This document shows, piece after piece, positions 27,966-36,879 of a stretch of DNA of 52,937 bases (position 1 is its first letter; each line of letters begins with the position of its first letter). This DNA is from Planctomycetota bacterium (GTDB taxonomy: Bacteria; Planctomycetota; UBA1135; UBA2386): the NCBI GenBank assembly GCA_016873195.1, contig VGXW01000003.1:1-52937 (forward strand), written 5' to 3'. The position numbers were made by a program, and so were the translations under genes. Below the pieces are notes generated by a model that did not search any database, was not told the origin of the DNA, and was given only the letters and a program-made list of their open reading frames with translations.

Positions 27966-28255
27966 ATGCGCACCCTGCTCACCTGCACCTTGCTCGCCTT
28001 CCTGTCCGCACCGCTCTCTTGCCAGGTCACCGGCCGCACGATGCACCTGCTCGCGCCGGCCGTGCTCGGCCAGACCGCGCTGTTCGGCATGTCGCACCCG
28101 CCGGCAGCCGCGGGCTCTGCGCGATGGGCGGGCTCCTGCTGTGCGCGTTCGGGCACCTCGGCACGCTCGAGGTGCTCGGGCTCGACGGCACGCGGCTCTG
28201 CGCGCAGGTCGCAGTCGCGCAGATCGCTCAAGTCGATTCCGGATTCTGCCGATGA
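27966..28255 (+). pseudogene. Frameshifted short secreted protein related to the shared C-terminal domain
   Basis: Frame 1 [50 protein letters not shown] continues in a second frame as [49 protein letters not shown]. Confidence 0.45.
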
Positions 28256-28322
28256 CGCGGAAGCTCGACGCGTCTGCGCCCGAAGGCCCCGGCCGAGCCT
28301 GATCCCCCACGAAGGTGCTGCC

Positions 28323-30512
28323 TTGACCATCCGCGCGCGGCTGCTCGTCGTTCTGATCCTCTGCGGCGTCCTGCCAATGGTCGGCATCGGCCTGTTCGCC
28401 TGGCAACGCACCGCCACCGGCACGGCAGAGCTGGCCGCCAGCGCCAAGGACGCCTTGCGCAAGCGCGCCGAGGGCGGGCTGACCAGCGTCGCCGCGGCGC
28501 GCAGCGGCTACATCCAGCACTACCTCCAGAACGTCGCCGCGCACGTGCAGAGCCTGACGGACGACCCGCACTGCGCAGAGGCAATTGCCGCGCTCCAAAA
28601 GGCGATGTCGGAGTTGGTGCCGAAGCAGGCTGACGGCGCGGTCGACGAGGGCACCGTCGCTGGCCTGCGCCAGCAGCTCGGCACCTTCGTGCAGCGCGAG
28701 TTCGGCGGCGAGTTCGCTCGGCGCAACGGTGGCCAGACGGCCGACCACGGCGCCATCCTGGGCGCCATGGACGCGACCACTGTCGCCGCGCAGACGGTGA
28801 TGGGGGCCCGCAACCCGAACCCGCTCGGCAAGAAGGACGAGTTCCTGCCAGCGGCGCACGTGGACGGGTACGCGGCGGCGCACTGGCAGGCGCATCCGAA
28901 GTACCTGCAGGTACAGCGCGGACGCGGCTATTACGACCTGTTCCTGATCGACACCGATGGCCGGGTCGTCTACACGGTGTTCAAGGAGATGGACTTCGCC
29001 TCGTCACTTCGCGACGGGCCATGGGCGAAGTCGAACCTGAGCGAGCTGTTTCGGCGTCTGGCCGCGTCGCAGGGCAAGCAGGTGCTGCTGGCGGACTACA
29101 AGCCGTACGTGCCGTCGTACGGCGACCCGGCGAGCTTCGTCGGTGCGACGGTAGAACGCGACGGCAAGCGGGTCGGCTACCTCGCGGTCCAACTGCCGCT
29201 GGACAGGATCGCAGCGGTGATGGGGGACACCGAGGGGCTGGGCGAGACCGGGGAGTGCCTGCTGGTCGGACCCGACGAGCTGTTGCGCTCGAACTCGCCG
29301 CGCAATCCACAGCAGACGGTCGTGGCGTCGTTCCGCGACCCGCAGCGCGCCAGGATCGATCTGGAGCCGGTGCGACAGGCGCTGGCCGGCAAGGCGGGGG
29401 TCGAGGTGGTGAGGGACGGCCGCACCGGACGCGAGGATCTGGTGGCGTGGCGGCCGTTCGAATTCCTGGGGGTGCGCTGGTGCCTGCTGTCGCGCATGGC
29501 GACCGACGAACTGTTCGCGCCGATCAGGGCGATGGACGCGCAGGCCACCGACGTGGTGCACCGGTTCCTGTGGGGCAGCCTCTGGGCGACGCTGGCAGCC
29601 GCGGCAGCAGTGGCGGTCATCGCCCACCTGCTGGCGCGCCGCATCGCCGGGCCGCTGTCCAGGTTCATCACCAGGCTGACGGAGGCGGCCGAGCAGGTCG
29701 CCAGCGCCAGCACGCAGGTGTCGTCAGCCAGTCAGAACCTGGCAAGCGGTGCCAGCGAACAAGCGGCGAGCATACAGGAGACCTCGGCGACGCTGCAGGT
29801 GATGGCCGACAACAGCAAGGCCAACGCCCAACGGGCCCGCCAGGCCGAGGCGCTGGCGAGAGCGGCGACCGAGCAGGCCACCGGCGGCGAGGCGGAGGCG
29901 CGCCAGGTCTCGCAGCGAGTCGGCGAGAGGATGGCCAACCTGGGCCAGAGCATCGATGCGATCAGGCGCAGTACCGAAGCCACGGCCAAGATCGTCGACA
30001 CGATCGACGAGATCGCATTCCAGACCAACCTGCTGGCGCTGAACGCGGCCGTCGAAGCGGCACGGGCCGGCGATGCTGGCAGGGGCTTCGCGGTGGTGGC
30101 GGAGGAGGTGCGCAATCTGGCCCACCGCAGCGCCGAGGAGGTCAAGCACACGTCGCAGCTGATGCAGGAGGCGCGCGACAACACCGAACGGATCCAGTCC
30201 GTAGCCAAGGAGGTCGAACAGTTCCTGCAGCGGTCGGTATCGACCATGATCGTCGACACGTTCCAGCAGACGGTGCAGAAAACGCAGCAGGTGGCGGCGC
30301 TGATGGGCGAAGTGTGCATGGACAGCGACAAGCAGGCCGGCAACGTCGAGCAGATCAGCTTCGCCGTCACCCAGATGCAGCAGGTCACGCAGACCAATGC
30401 CGCTGGCGCCGAAGAGTCGGCGGCGGCCAGCGAGGAACTGTGCGCGCAATCGGTCGAGACCCGGAAGGTGGTTGCCGACCTGCAGGGCCTGGTGCACGGC
30501 ACGGGCGCTTGA
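28323..30512 (+). CDS. Methyl-accepting chemotaxis protein
   Basis: TTG start, N-terminal TM ([26 protein letters not shown]), extracellular sensor, second TM, signalling tip [52 protein letters not shown]. Confidence 0.93.
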   Translation: MTIRARLLVVLILCGVLPMVGIGLFAWQRTATGTAELAASAKDALRKRAEGGLTSVAAARSGYIQHYLQNVAAHVQSLTDDPHCAEAIAALQKAMSELVPKQADGAVDEGTVAGLRQQLGTFVQREFGGEFARRNGGQTADHGAILGAMDATTVAAQTVMGARNPNPLGKKDEFLPAAHVDGYAAAHWQAHPKYLQVQRGRGYYDLFLIDTDGRVVYTVFKEMDFASSLRDGPWAKSNLSELFRRLAASQGKQVLLADYKPYVPSYGDPASFVGATVERDGKRVGYLAVQLPLDRIAAVMGDTEGLGETGECLLVGPDELLRSNSPRNPQQTVVASFRDPQRARIDLEPVRQALAGKAGVEVVRDGRTGREDLVAWRPFEFLGVRWCLLSRMATDELFAPIRAMDAQATDVVHRFLWGSLWATLAAAAAVAVIAHLLARRIAGPLSRFITRLTEAAEQVASASTQVSSASQNLASGASEQAASIQETSATLQVMADNSKANAQRARQAEALARAATEQATGGEAEARQVSQRVGERMANLGQSIDAIRRSTEATAKIVDTIDEIAFQTNLLALNAAVEAARAGDAGRGFAVVAEEVRNLAHRSAEEVKHTSQLMQEARDNTERIQSVAKEVEQFLQRSVSTMIVDTFQQTVQKTQQVAALMGEVCMDSDKQAGNVEQISFAVTQMQQVTQTNAAGAEESAAASEELCAQSVETRKVVADLQGLVHGTGA

Positions 30513-30526
30513 GCGGGCGCCTGTAG

Positions 30527-30712
30527 ACGGACCCGAAGTCGCGGCACCTGTCCTCCTTCTGCAGCCGCGACCGCAACCGCATGAAGGTGCTCGTCGCCGA
30601 CGAGTCCGGCATGTGGGTGCTGAGCAAGCGCCTCGACCGCGGCACGTTCGCCTGGCCGGCGTTCGCTGCGGACGTGGTGAAGATCGAGTATCGGCCGCAG
30701 CAGCTGCCGCGC
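30527..30712 (+). pseudogene. IS66-family Orf2 (TnpB-like) remnant
   Basis: Frame of 30581: DPKSRHLSSFCSRDRNRMKVLVADESGMWVLSKRLDRGTFAWP matches the IS66 Orf2 pattern (FxNRxRxRxKxLxxDxxGxWxLxKRLExGxFxWP); no start or upstream half, no tnpC nearby. Confidence 0.7.
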
Positions 30713-30843
30713 CCACCGAGAACAAGGACGACGACGAGAAGGACGAGCCACTGGCGCCCTCGGCACGGCCGCAGCCGCCGCAGGGGGGCTGGCTTTTCCG
30801 GGATTTCCGTTAGTTTCTGCATCGCGGCAAACCACCAGGAGGC

Positions 30844-31524
30844 ATGAGTCACCTGATGACGACATCTCCCAGAGTCCCGGTCCTTCGCGCGGGCGACACG
30901 CTGACGCGCGACGAGTTCGAACGGCGCTACGCGGCGATGCCGGACCAGAAGAAGGCCGAACTCATCGCGGGAGTGGTCTACATGCCGTCGCCCGTCCGCT
31001 TCACGCAGCATGGCCTGCCGCATCGGTTGCTCGCAGCCTGGCTCACCGACTACGTGCGCGGGACCCCGGGCACGCAGTGCTGCATCGATGCGTCGGTGCG
31101 CCTCGCCCCGCGCGACGAGCCGCAGCCGGACCTCGCGCTGTTCCTGCTGCCGCCGCACGGCGCCGTGCGCGTCGGCGCCGACGGTTTCCTCGTGGGGCCG
31201 CCCGAACTCGCCGTCGAGGTCGCCGCGAGTTCCGTGAGCTACGACCTGCACCAGAAGCTGGCCGCCTACGAAGCGGCCGGCGTGCGCGAGTACCACGTGC
31301 TGCGCGCCGAGGACGCGGAGGTCGACTGGTTCGTGCTGCGCGGCGGCGCCTACGCACGGCTCGCGCCGGACGGCGAGGGCGTGCTGCGCAGCGAGGCGTT
31401 CCCCGGACTGTGGCTCGACGTGCCCGCCTTGCTGCGCAACGAGGACCCGGGCCTCGCGGCGGCGGCCCGGGCCGGCCTGCAGTCGCCCGGGCACGCTGCG
31501 TTCCGCGCGCGGCTCGGCGGCTGA
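30844..31524 (+). CDS. Uma2-like (DUF820) PD-(D/E)XK endonuclease-fold protein
   Basis: LTRDEFERRYAAMPDQKKAELIAGVVYMPSPVRFTQHG...PQPDLALFLL...PPELAVEVAASSVSYDLHQKLAAYEAAGVREYHVL. Confidence 0.9.
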   Translation: MSHLMTTSPRVPVLRAGDTLTRDEFERRYAAMPDQKKAELIAGVVYMPSPVRFTQHGLPHRLLAAWLTDYVRGTPGTQCCIDASVRLAPRDEPQPDLALFLLPPHGAVRVGADGFLVGPPELAVEVAASSVSYDLHQKLAAYEAAGVREYHVLRAEDAEVDWFVLRGGAYARLAPDGEGVLRSEAFPGLWLDVPALLRNEDPGLAAAARAGLQSPGHAAFRARLGG

Positions 31525-31537
31525 CCCCGCGCGCAGG

Positions 31538-32326
31538 TCACCGCGCGGGGAGCGGCCCGCACCGCCACGGGGCCGAGGCGTCAGCGCGCTCGGCGACTTC
31601 GCCGGGCTGCAGCCGCGCGCCGAGTTCGCGCAGCGACGGGTCGACTTCGACGAGGCGCCCGATGCCGACCACGCGCAGGTCGGAGCGGTGCGAGCGCCCA
31701 CAGAGGAACGACCATTCGCCGCGCTCGTCGTGCACGACACAGAGCACCGGATGCGTGCCCCCGAGCACGTGCGAGCACACGAAACCGCGCCCGTGCGCCT
31801 GCTCGGTGAACGGATCGTGCGCACCCTGCAATCCGAGCCAGCCCGCGGCGCGGTGCCGATCGACGCCCGCGCGGCACTCGTGCACGAACGGATGGTCCGG
31901 CGCGCCCTCGAAGCGGACCTCGGGCCTTGTCTCGGGTCCGGTGAGCCGCACGGCGAGCGGCAGGCCCTGGGTCTCGGGGTAGCCGGGGATCGAGTTCGCG
32001 AGCCGGCCCGCGAACGGGGCCTCGCGACCCTGCTCCGCCGCGTCCCAGAGTTCGCGGATGCGCGCGAAGACGGCCGCATCGACCTCGGCCCAGACGCCCC
32101 AGTGCAGGCCGCCCGGTTGCCCGCCGACGGCGACCGGCAAGGTGCAGCGCACGAACCAGCGCGGCTCCTCGTCCGGCAGCGCGATGCGGCACAGGTCGTC
32201 GGTCGCCTGCGCGAACGCCTTCTGCCGTGCTGGCCCGAGCCTGACGAACGGGTCCGGCCGCGCGAACGTGGGGTCGAGCAGTTCGTGCTGGGCCCCACAG
32301 CGTGGGCAGTTCGCCATGCCCGGCAT
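31538..32326 (-). CDS. DUF2199-like protein with N-terminal zinc-ribbon-like Cys pair
   Basis: MPGMANCPRCGAQHELLDPTFARPDPFVRL...GGLHWGVWAEVD...IPGYPETQGLPLAVRLTG...RPEVRFEGAPDHPFVHECRAGVDRHRA. Confidence 0.7.
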   Translation of the reverse strand: MPGMANCPRCGAQHELLDPTFARPDPFVRLGPARQKAFAQATDDLCRIALPDEEPRWFVRCTLPVAVGGQPGGLHWGVWAEVDAAVFARIRELWDAAEQGREAPFAGRLANSIPGYPETQGLPLAVRLTGPETRPEVRFEGAPDHPFVHECRAGVDRHRAAGWLGLQGAHDPFTEQAHGRGFVCSHVLGGTHPVLCVVHDERGEWSFLCGRSHRSDLRVVGIGRLVEVDPSLRELGARLQPGEVAERADASAPWRCGPLPAR

Positions 32327-32470
32327 CGTGCCACTTCGTTGCCTTCCCTGCTGCGTCCAGGCCAAGGAACGGCCACGCTACGTAGAACTCCGCATCCAGA
32401 GGAGCCATCGGCTGGCCGATTCGACGGCCGGCCCCGTCCCTGTCACGGGGCCGGAACCCCGGAGGTGCGG

Positions 32471-32992
32471 ATGGTGGTGGTGATGCAGGAACTCGACCTC
32501 GCGCGCGCGTGCGAAGTGCTGACCGAAGCGCTGCGCGCCTACGTGCGGGCCACGCCGGGCACGCTGCTCAGCATCGACCGCCTCGATCCGCAGTTGGCCG
32601 CGCAGGCCGCAGTCGAGATCCCAGACCTGCTGCTGCACGTCGTGGGTCCGTCGCGCGACAGCGAAACGCCGCTGCAGTTCGTCGCCGAGGTCGCCGCGAT
32701 GCCGCTCGGGCGCGCGACCGAGGCGACGCTGCGCCACTACGCGCACCTCGGCGTCGGCGAGTTCCTGCACCTCGGCGGTGGGCCGGCGGGCGCCGAGTGG
32801 TTCGTGCTGCGACACCACCGCGACGGGCGCCGCGAACTGCCGGCCGATGGGGTCCTGCACAGCGAGGAGTTCCCGGGCCTCTGGATCGACGTGCCAGCGC
32901 TGCTGCGCGCGGACGGTGTGGCGCTGCAGGCGGCCGTGCACGCGGGCGTCGCCACGGCCGACCACGCAGCGTTCTGCCGTCGCCTCCACTGA
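32471..32992 (+). CDS. Diverged Uma2-like paralog
   Basis: C-terminal VLHSEEFPGLWIDVPALLRADGVALQAAVHAGVATADHAAFCRRLH parallels VLRSEAFPGLWLDVPALLRNEDPGLAAAARAGLQSPGHAAFRARLGG of the 30844 gene. Confidence 0.75.
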   Translation: MVVVMQELDLARACEVLTEALRAYVRATPGTLLSIDRLDPQLAAQAAVEIPDLLLHVVGPSRDSETPLQFVAEVAAMPLGRATEATLRHYAHLGVGEFLHLGGGPAGAEWFVLRHHRDGRRELPADGVLHSEEFPGLWIDVPALLRADGVALQAAVHAGVATADHAAFCRRLH

Positions 32993-33013
32993 CCTGCCCC
33001 GAGGTGCGCGCGC

Positions 33014-34696
33014 TCAGCGCAGCCGGCCGAGCAGTTCCTGCGCCTGCAGGTTGCCGGGATCGCACCGCAGCGCCTGTTGCAGGCTCGCACGCGCGGCGGG
33101 GCCCTGACCGGTCGCGGCCTGCAGGCGGCCGAGGTTGAACCACGCCTCGGCGTGGTCCGGATCGAGCTCGAGCGCCCGGCGGAACGCGCGCTCGGCGGCC
33201 GCGGTGCGCTGTGCCACGGCGTTGCCGACGCCGAGTCCGGTCCACGCGGCCGGGCGCGAGGGGTCGGCGTCGACCGCGGCCTGGAACGCGTCGACCAGCG
33301 CCTGCACGCCGCGCGCCTGCAGTTCGGACGGGTCGAGCATGAGGCACCAGGCCGTGCCCAGCTTCGCTGCCGGCAGCGCCGCGTGGCCGGCGCCCAGCCG
33401 TTCGGCGAAGGTCGCCGCGAGGCCGTAGGCGCGCTTCGCTTCGTCGAGCGCCTGGCGGCCCTGGACCTGGGCGCGCGCCAGCGCGAGGTCGCCGGCCATC
33501 ACGTAGAGCCGCGGTTCCTCGGGCGCCCAGCGCAGGCCGTGGTCGACGAGGTGCTGCTGGTCGCGCCAGACGGAGGTCTGCACGAAGGCGAGCGCCGCGG
33601 TGACCGCGGCGAGCAGCGGCAGGAGCCAGCGCCGGCCCGGCCGTTCGCTCCAGTGCGCGACGAAGAGCGCGAGGCCGAAGGCGGACAGGTAGAGGTAGCG
33701 GTCGCCGACCGGGTGCGCGCCGGCCGTGCGGAACCCGACGAGCGTCGGCAGCAGCGGCGCGAGCACCAGCAGCACGGCGAGCCGCACGACCGGCCCGGAA
33801 CGCCGCGGTGCCAGCGCGCTGGCCGCGGCGAGCCCGACGGCGAGCGCGATCACGAGCAGGGCCGGCCCGACGCCCTGGTGGTCGTCGAAGCTGCGGAACG
33901 GCGTCAGCGGGAACGGCACGGCGAGCAGCTGCAGGTGCCGCAGCAGCAGCTCCGGGGGCGCGCTCGCGAGCCGCAGCGCATCGAGCGGCTGCGCCGGCGT
34001 GCGCAGGAACCCGGCCGTGAGCTCGCCGAACACGAGCGCGCGCAGCAGCCACCACGAGAGCAGCGCGAGCGACAGCGAGAGCAGCGCGCGCCGCAGCGAC
34101 GGGCGCGGCGGCCGATCGCCGGGGACGCAGGCGAACGCACCGAGCGCGAGCAGCACCGCGACGGCGCCGTTCTCCTTGGCGAGCATCGCGAACAGGCACC
34201 ACGCGGCCGCAGCCCACGGCGCGCCGCGGGCGGTTCGATCGCGCCACCGCACGATCGCGCGCATCGCCTGCAGCGCGCCCATCGCCCACAGCGGGTCGTT
34301 GATCGCGGCGCACCACGCGAGGCTCTCGACCTGCACGGGATGCACCGCGAACAAGAGCGCCGCCCAGAACGCCGTGCGTTCGCTGCCGGTCGCCGTGCGG
34401 GCGAGGCCGAGCACGGCGAGCGTGTTCGCGCCGTGCAGCAGCAGCGCCAGCGCGTGGATGCCGGCAGCGCCGCCCAGGTGGTGGCCCAGTGCCAGCGCGA
34501 GCGAGGTCAGCGGCCGCCAGTAGGGAAGGTCGTCGCCGAACAGCGGGGCGCCGAGCAGGGCCGGCAGGTCGAAGTGCAGCACCGCGGGCGAGCGCAGCAC
34601 GAGTTGCTGGTCGTCGTAGACGTAGGCGCCGCCGAGCACCGGCCAGAACACGGCCACGATCGCGAGCAGCAGCAGCGGGGCCGGGCGCCGTGGCAT
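33014..34696 (-). CDS. Multi-pass membrane protein, PMT/TMTC-like with C-terminal TPRs
   Basis: MPRRPAPLLLLAIVAVFWPVLGGAYVYDDQQLVLRSPAV...WRPLTSLALALGHHLGG...HAVNPVQVES-like HPVQVESLAWC...RYLYLSAFGLAL; TPR repeats (AEAWFNLGRLQAATGQ). Confidence 0.82.
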   Translation of the reverse strand: MPRRPAPLLLLAIVAVFWPVLGGAYVYDDQQLVLRSPAVLHFDLPALLGAPLFGDDLPYWRPLTSLALALGHHLGGAAGIHALALLLHGANTLAVLGLARTATGSERTAFWAALLFAVHPVQVESLAWCAAINDPLWAMGALQAMRAIVRWRDRTARGAPWAAAAWCLFAMLAKENGAVAVLLALGAFACVPGDRPPRPSLRRALLSLSLALLSWWLLRALVFGELTAGFLRTPAQPLDALRLASAPPELLLRHLQLLAVPFPLTPFRSFDDHQGVGPALLVIALAVGLAAASALAPRRSGPVVRLAVLLVLAPLLPTLVGFRTAGAHPVGDRYLYLSAFGLALFVAHWSERPGRRWLLPLLAAVTAALAFVQTSVWRDQQHLVDHGLRWAPEEPRLYVMAGDLALARAQVQGRQALDEAKRAYGLAATFAERLGAGHAALPAAKLGTAWCLMLDPSELQARGVQALVDAFQAAVDADPSRPAAWTGLGVGNAVAQRTAAAERAFRRALELDPDHAEAWFNLGRLQAATGQGPAARASLQQALRCDPGNLQAQELLGRLR

Positions 34697-34756
34697 GCGC
34701 GGAACGGTAGCGCGGGTCCGTGCCGCGCGCCGCTGCGCCAGCACCCGAGGCACGCG

Positions 34757-36037
34757 TCAGAGTCCGATCCGGTGCGCCACTGCGTCCGAGACCGACACGC
34801 CGGCCGCACCGAAGTGCGTCCACTGGCAGTGCAGCACGGTGCCGAGGAACCCCGGCCCCGGCGGCACGGCGACGGCCTGGCTCGCGAAGCCGGTGGCGCC
34901 CAGCAGGCGCAGCACGGTCGCGCCGGGGAACACCGACAGCGCGCAGCCGCCCGGCAGCGGGTACGGCAGCATGCCCGCGGCGAAGTCCGTGAGACCGACC
35001 ACGAGCACGGCGTGGTCGTTGGCCGGTCCTTGCACGGTGATCACGAACGTGCTGCCCGGCTGCTGCAGGCCGCTCCAACCCTGGCGCAGCGCCGGCGCCC
35101 CGCACGCGGGCGCGTGCCGCAGGCCCACTGCGGCCCGTTCGAGTCCGGTCGCGAAGTCGACGGGGTCGCCGGGCAGCGCCGCCGACAGCAGGGTCACCGA
35201 GCCCGACCACGCTTCGAGCGTGTAGAGGAACGGGAACGAAACACCGCCGAGCACCACCGGGGTGAAGCCGTAGGCGCCGAGCGGGTGCATCGCGGTGGCG
35301 CCGCCCGCGGGGATCGGCTGGCTCGGGGTCACGGGCACCGGCGGTCCGATCATGCCCGCGAAGGTGACGAACGTGCCGTCGGCGAAGCTCAGCAACTGCC
35401 GCGGCACGCCGGTCGGCAGGTCGATCGCGCCCGTCAGGAGCAGCCCGCCCGGGTTCGGAAAGGTGTTCGGGCCGAGGTGGGCCGTGCCGGTCGCCACGTC
35501 GACGAGCACGGTGCCGGAGTCGGGTGCCGCGCTGCCCGGACGGCCGGTCCACGCGAGCAACGCGTAGCTGTCGCCGGGGCCGAAGCCGTGCAGCGCGGTG
35601 AGGTTCGGCTGGGCCACGGCCAGCGCCGGCACGCCGCCGCGGCGCGGCACGCGGTAGAGCCCGAGGCCCGGCGCGTCGACGGCCGCGAGCAGGTCGTCCT
35701 GCTGCACGCACAGCGACTTGACCGGCCCGGGCAGGTCCGCGACGAGGAACTCCGCGAAGCCGGCACCCGCGGATTCGAGGCGTACGATGCGCGACAGGGC
35801 CGGGCCGAGATCGAGTGCGACGATCGGCGCGCCGTCGTAGGGGTCGATCGCGACGGCCCGCGGCGGCAGCGTGTCCGACGGGAACCGGCCGAGCGCCGTC
35901 GGCACGCCGGTCGCTGCGTCGACTGCGACGAGCTGTGCTGCGGGCGAGCCGGGCAGCTGCGTGAGCACGAGGTGCGGGTAGGTCGGGACCTGGGCGCCGA
36001 GCGAAGCGCCCAGCACGGCGATGGCGAGCCGCTTCAT
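34757..36037 (-). CDS. Secreted hypothetical protein with shared C-terminal domain
   Basis: Signal peptide MKRLAIAVLGASLGAQVP; C-terminal PGSTFVITVQGPANDHAVLVVGLTDFAAGMLPYPLPGGCALSV...VSDAVAHRIGL. Confidence 0.8.
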   Translation of the reverse strand: MKRLAIAVLGASLGAQVPTYPHLVLTQLPGSPAAQLVAVDAATGVPTALGRFPSDTLPPRAVAIDPYDGAPIVALDLGPALSRIVRLESAGAGFAEFLVADLPGPVKSLCVQQDDLLAAVDAPGLGLYRVPRRGGVPALAVAQPNLTALHGFGPGDSYALLAWTGRPGSAAPDSGTVLVDVATGTAHLGPNTFPNPGGLLLTGAIDLPTGVPRQLLSFADGTFVTFAGMIGPPVPVTPSQPIPAGGATAMHPLGAYGFTPVVLGGVSFPFLYTLEAWSGSVTLLSAALPGDPVDFATGLERAAVGLRHAPACGAPALRQGWSGLQQPGSTFVITVQGPANDHAVLVVGLTDFAAGMLPYPLPGGCALSVFPGATVLRLLGATGFASQAVAVPPGPGFLGTVLHCQWTHFGAAGVSVSDAVAHRIGL

Positions 36038-36202
36038 GCCGAGAGCATACAGGCGGGGGCCACGGGCGAACGGCGTGGGCCAGGTGTGGCGGCTCGTTCG
36101 GGGTAGCGCGCGGCGCAGCTGCCCACGGCCCCGAGGCAGACGGAATTCCGCGTCCGTCATCCCCCCCTTCCGCCACTCCGCAGGCGAGGCCAAGATGCTG
36201 CG

Positions 36203-36817
36203 GTGTCCACGTCGGATCCCGAGTTCCTGGCCAGATGGGAACAGCTCGGGAGGTTCTTCATGGGCACTTCGGACGTGCACGTGGCGCTCGATCGCGTCAC
36301 GCGGAAGTTGGACGAACTCGGCATCGCCTACGCGATCTGCGGTGGGCTTGCCGTCAACGCGCACGGGCATCCGCGGGCGACGACGGACGTCGACGTGCTG
36401 CTCACGGCGGAGGGGTTGGCGAAGTTCAAGGCGAACGCGCTCGGGCTCGGTTGGCTCGAGAAGTTCCCGGGCAGCCGCGGGGTCAGGGACGCGGAGCGCA
36501 GGGTGCCGATCGACATCCTGCTCTGCGGCGGGATCCCGGGCGATGGCACGCCGCACGGCGTGGTCTTCCCCGATCCGACGGCGGTCGCGATCGAGAAGGA
36601 AGGCAAGCGCTACCTCGCGCTCGGCACGCTGATCGAACTGAAGCTCGCCAGCGGCCTGTCGTCGCCGGCGCGGTTGCAGGATCACGCGGACGTCCTGGCG
36701 CTGATCCGCGTCAACCGGCTCGGGGAGCAGTTCGCCGAGGGATTGCACCCGTACGTGCGCGCCAGGTACCGGGAGCTCTGGGCGCACGCGCAGGAGCCCG
36801 ACGGACTGCCGGAGTGA
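36203..36817 (+). CDS. Nucleotidyltransferase-fold protein
   Basis: GTG start; AYAICGGLAVNAHGHPRATTDVDVLLTAEGLAKFKANALGLG. Confidence 0.75.
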   Translation: MSTSDPEFLARWEQLGRFFMGTSDVHVALDRVTRKLDELGIAYAICGGLAVNAHGHPRATTDVDVLLTAEGLAKFKANALGLGWLEKFPGSRGVRDAERRVPIDILLCGGIPGDGTPHGVVFPDPTAVAIEKEGKRYLALGTLIELKLASGLSSPARLQDHADVLALIRVNRLGEQFAEGLHPYVRARYRELWAHAQEPDGLPE

Positions 36818-36879
36818 CGGCGCCGCGGACGGGGCGCCGCGACGCGGCCCGCGTCGCGGCCTTGCCGTAGCATGCCGCG

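Noticed and set aside
32568-36176. 1202-aa minus-strand ORF overlapping the PMT-like and secreted genes
   Set aside because: Out-of-frame Arg/Pro-rich translation; the correct frames carry TM segments, TPRs and a signal peptide.
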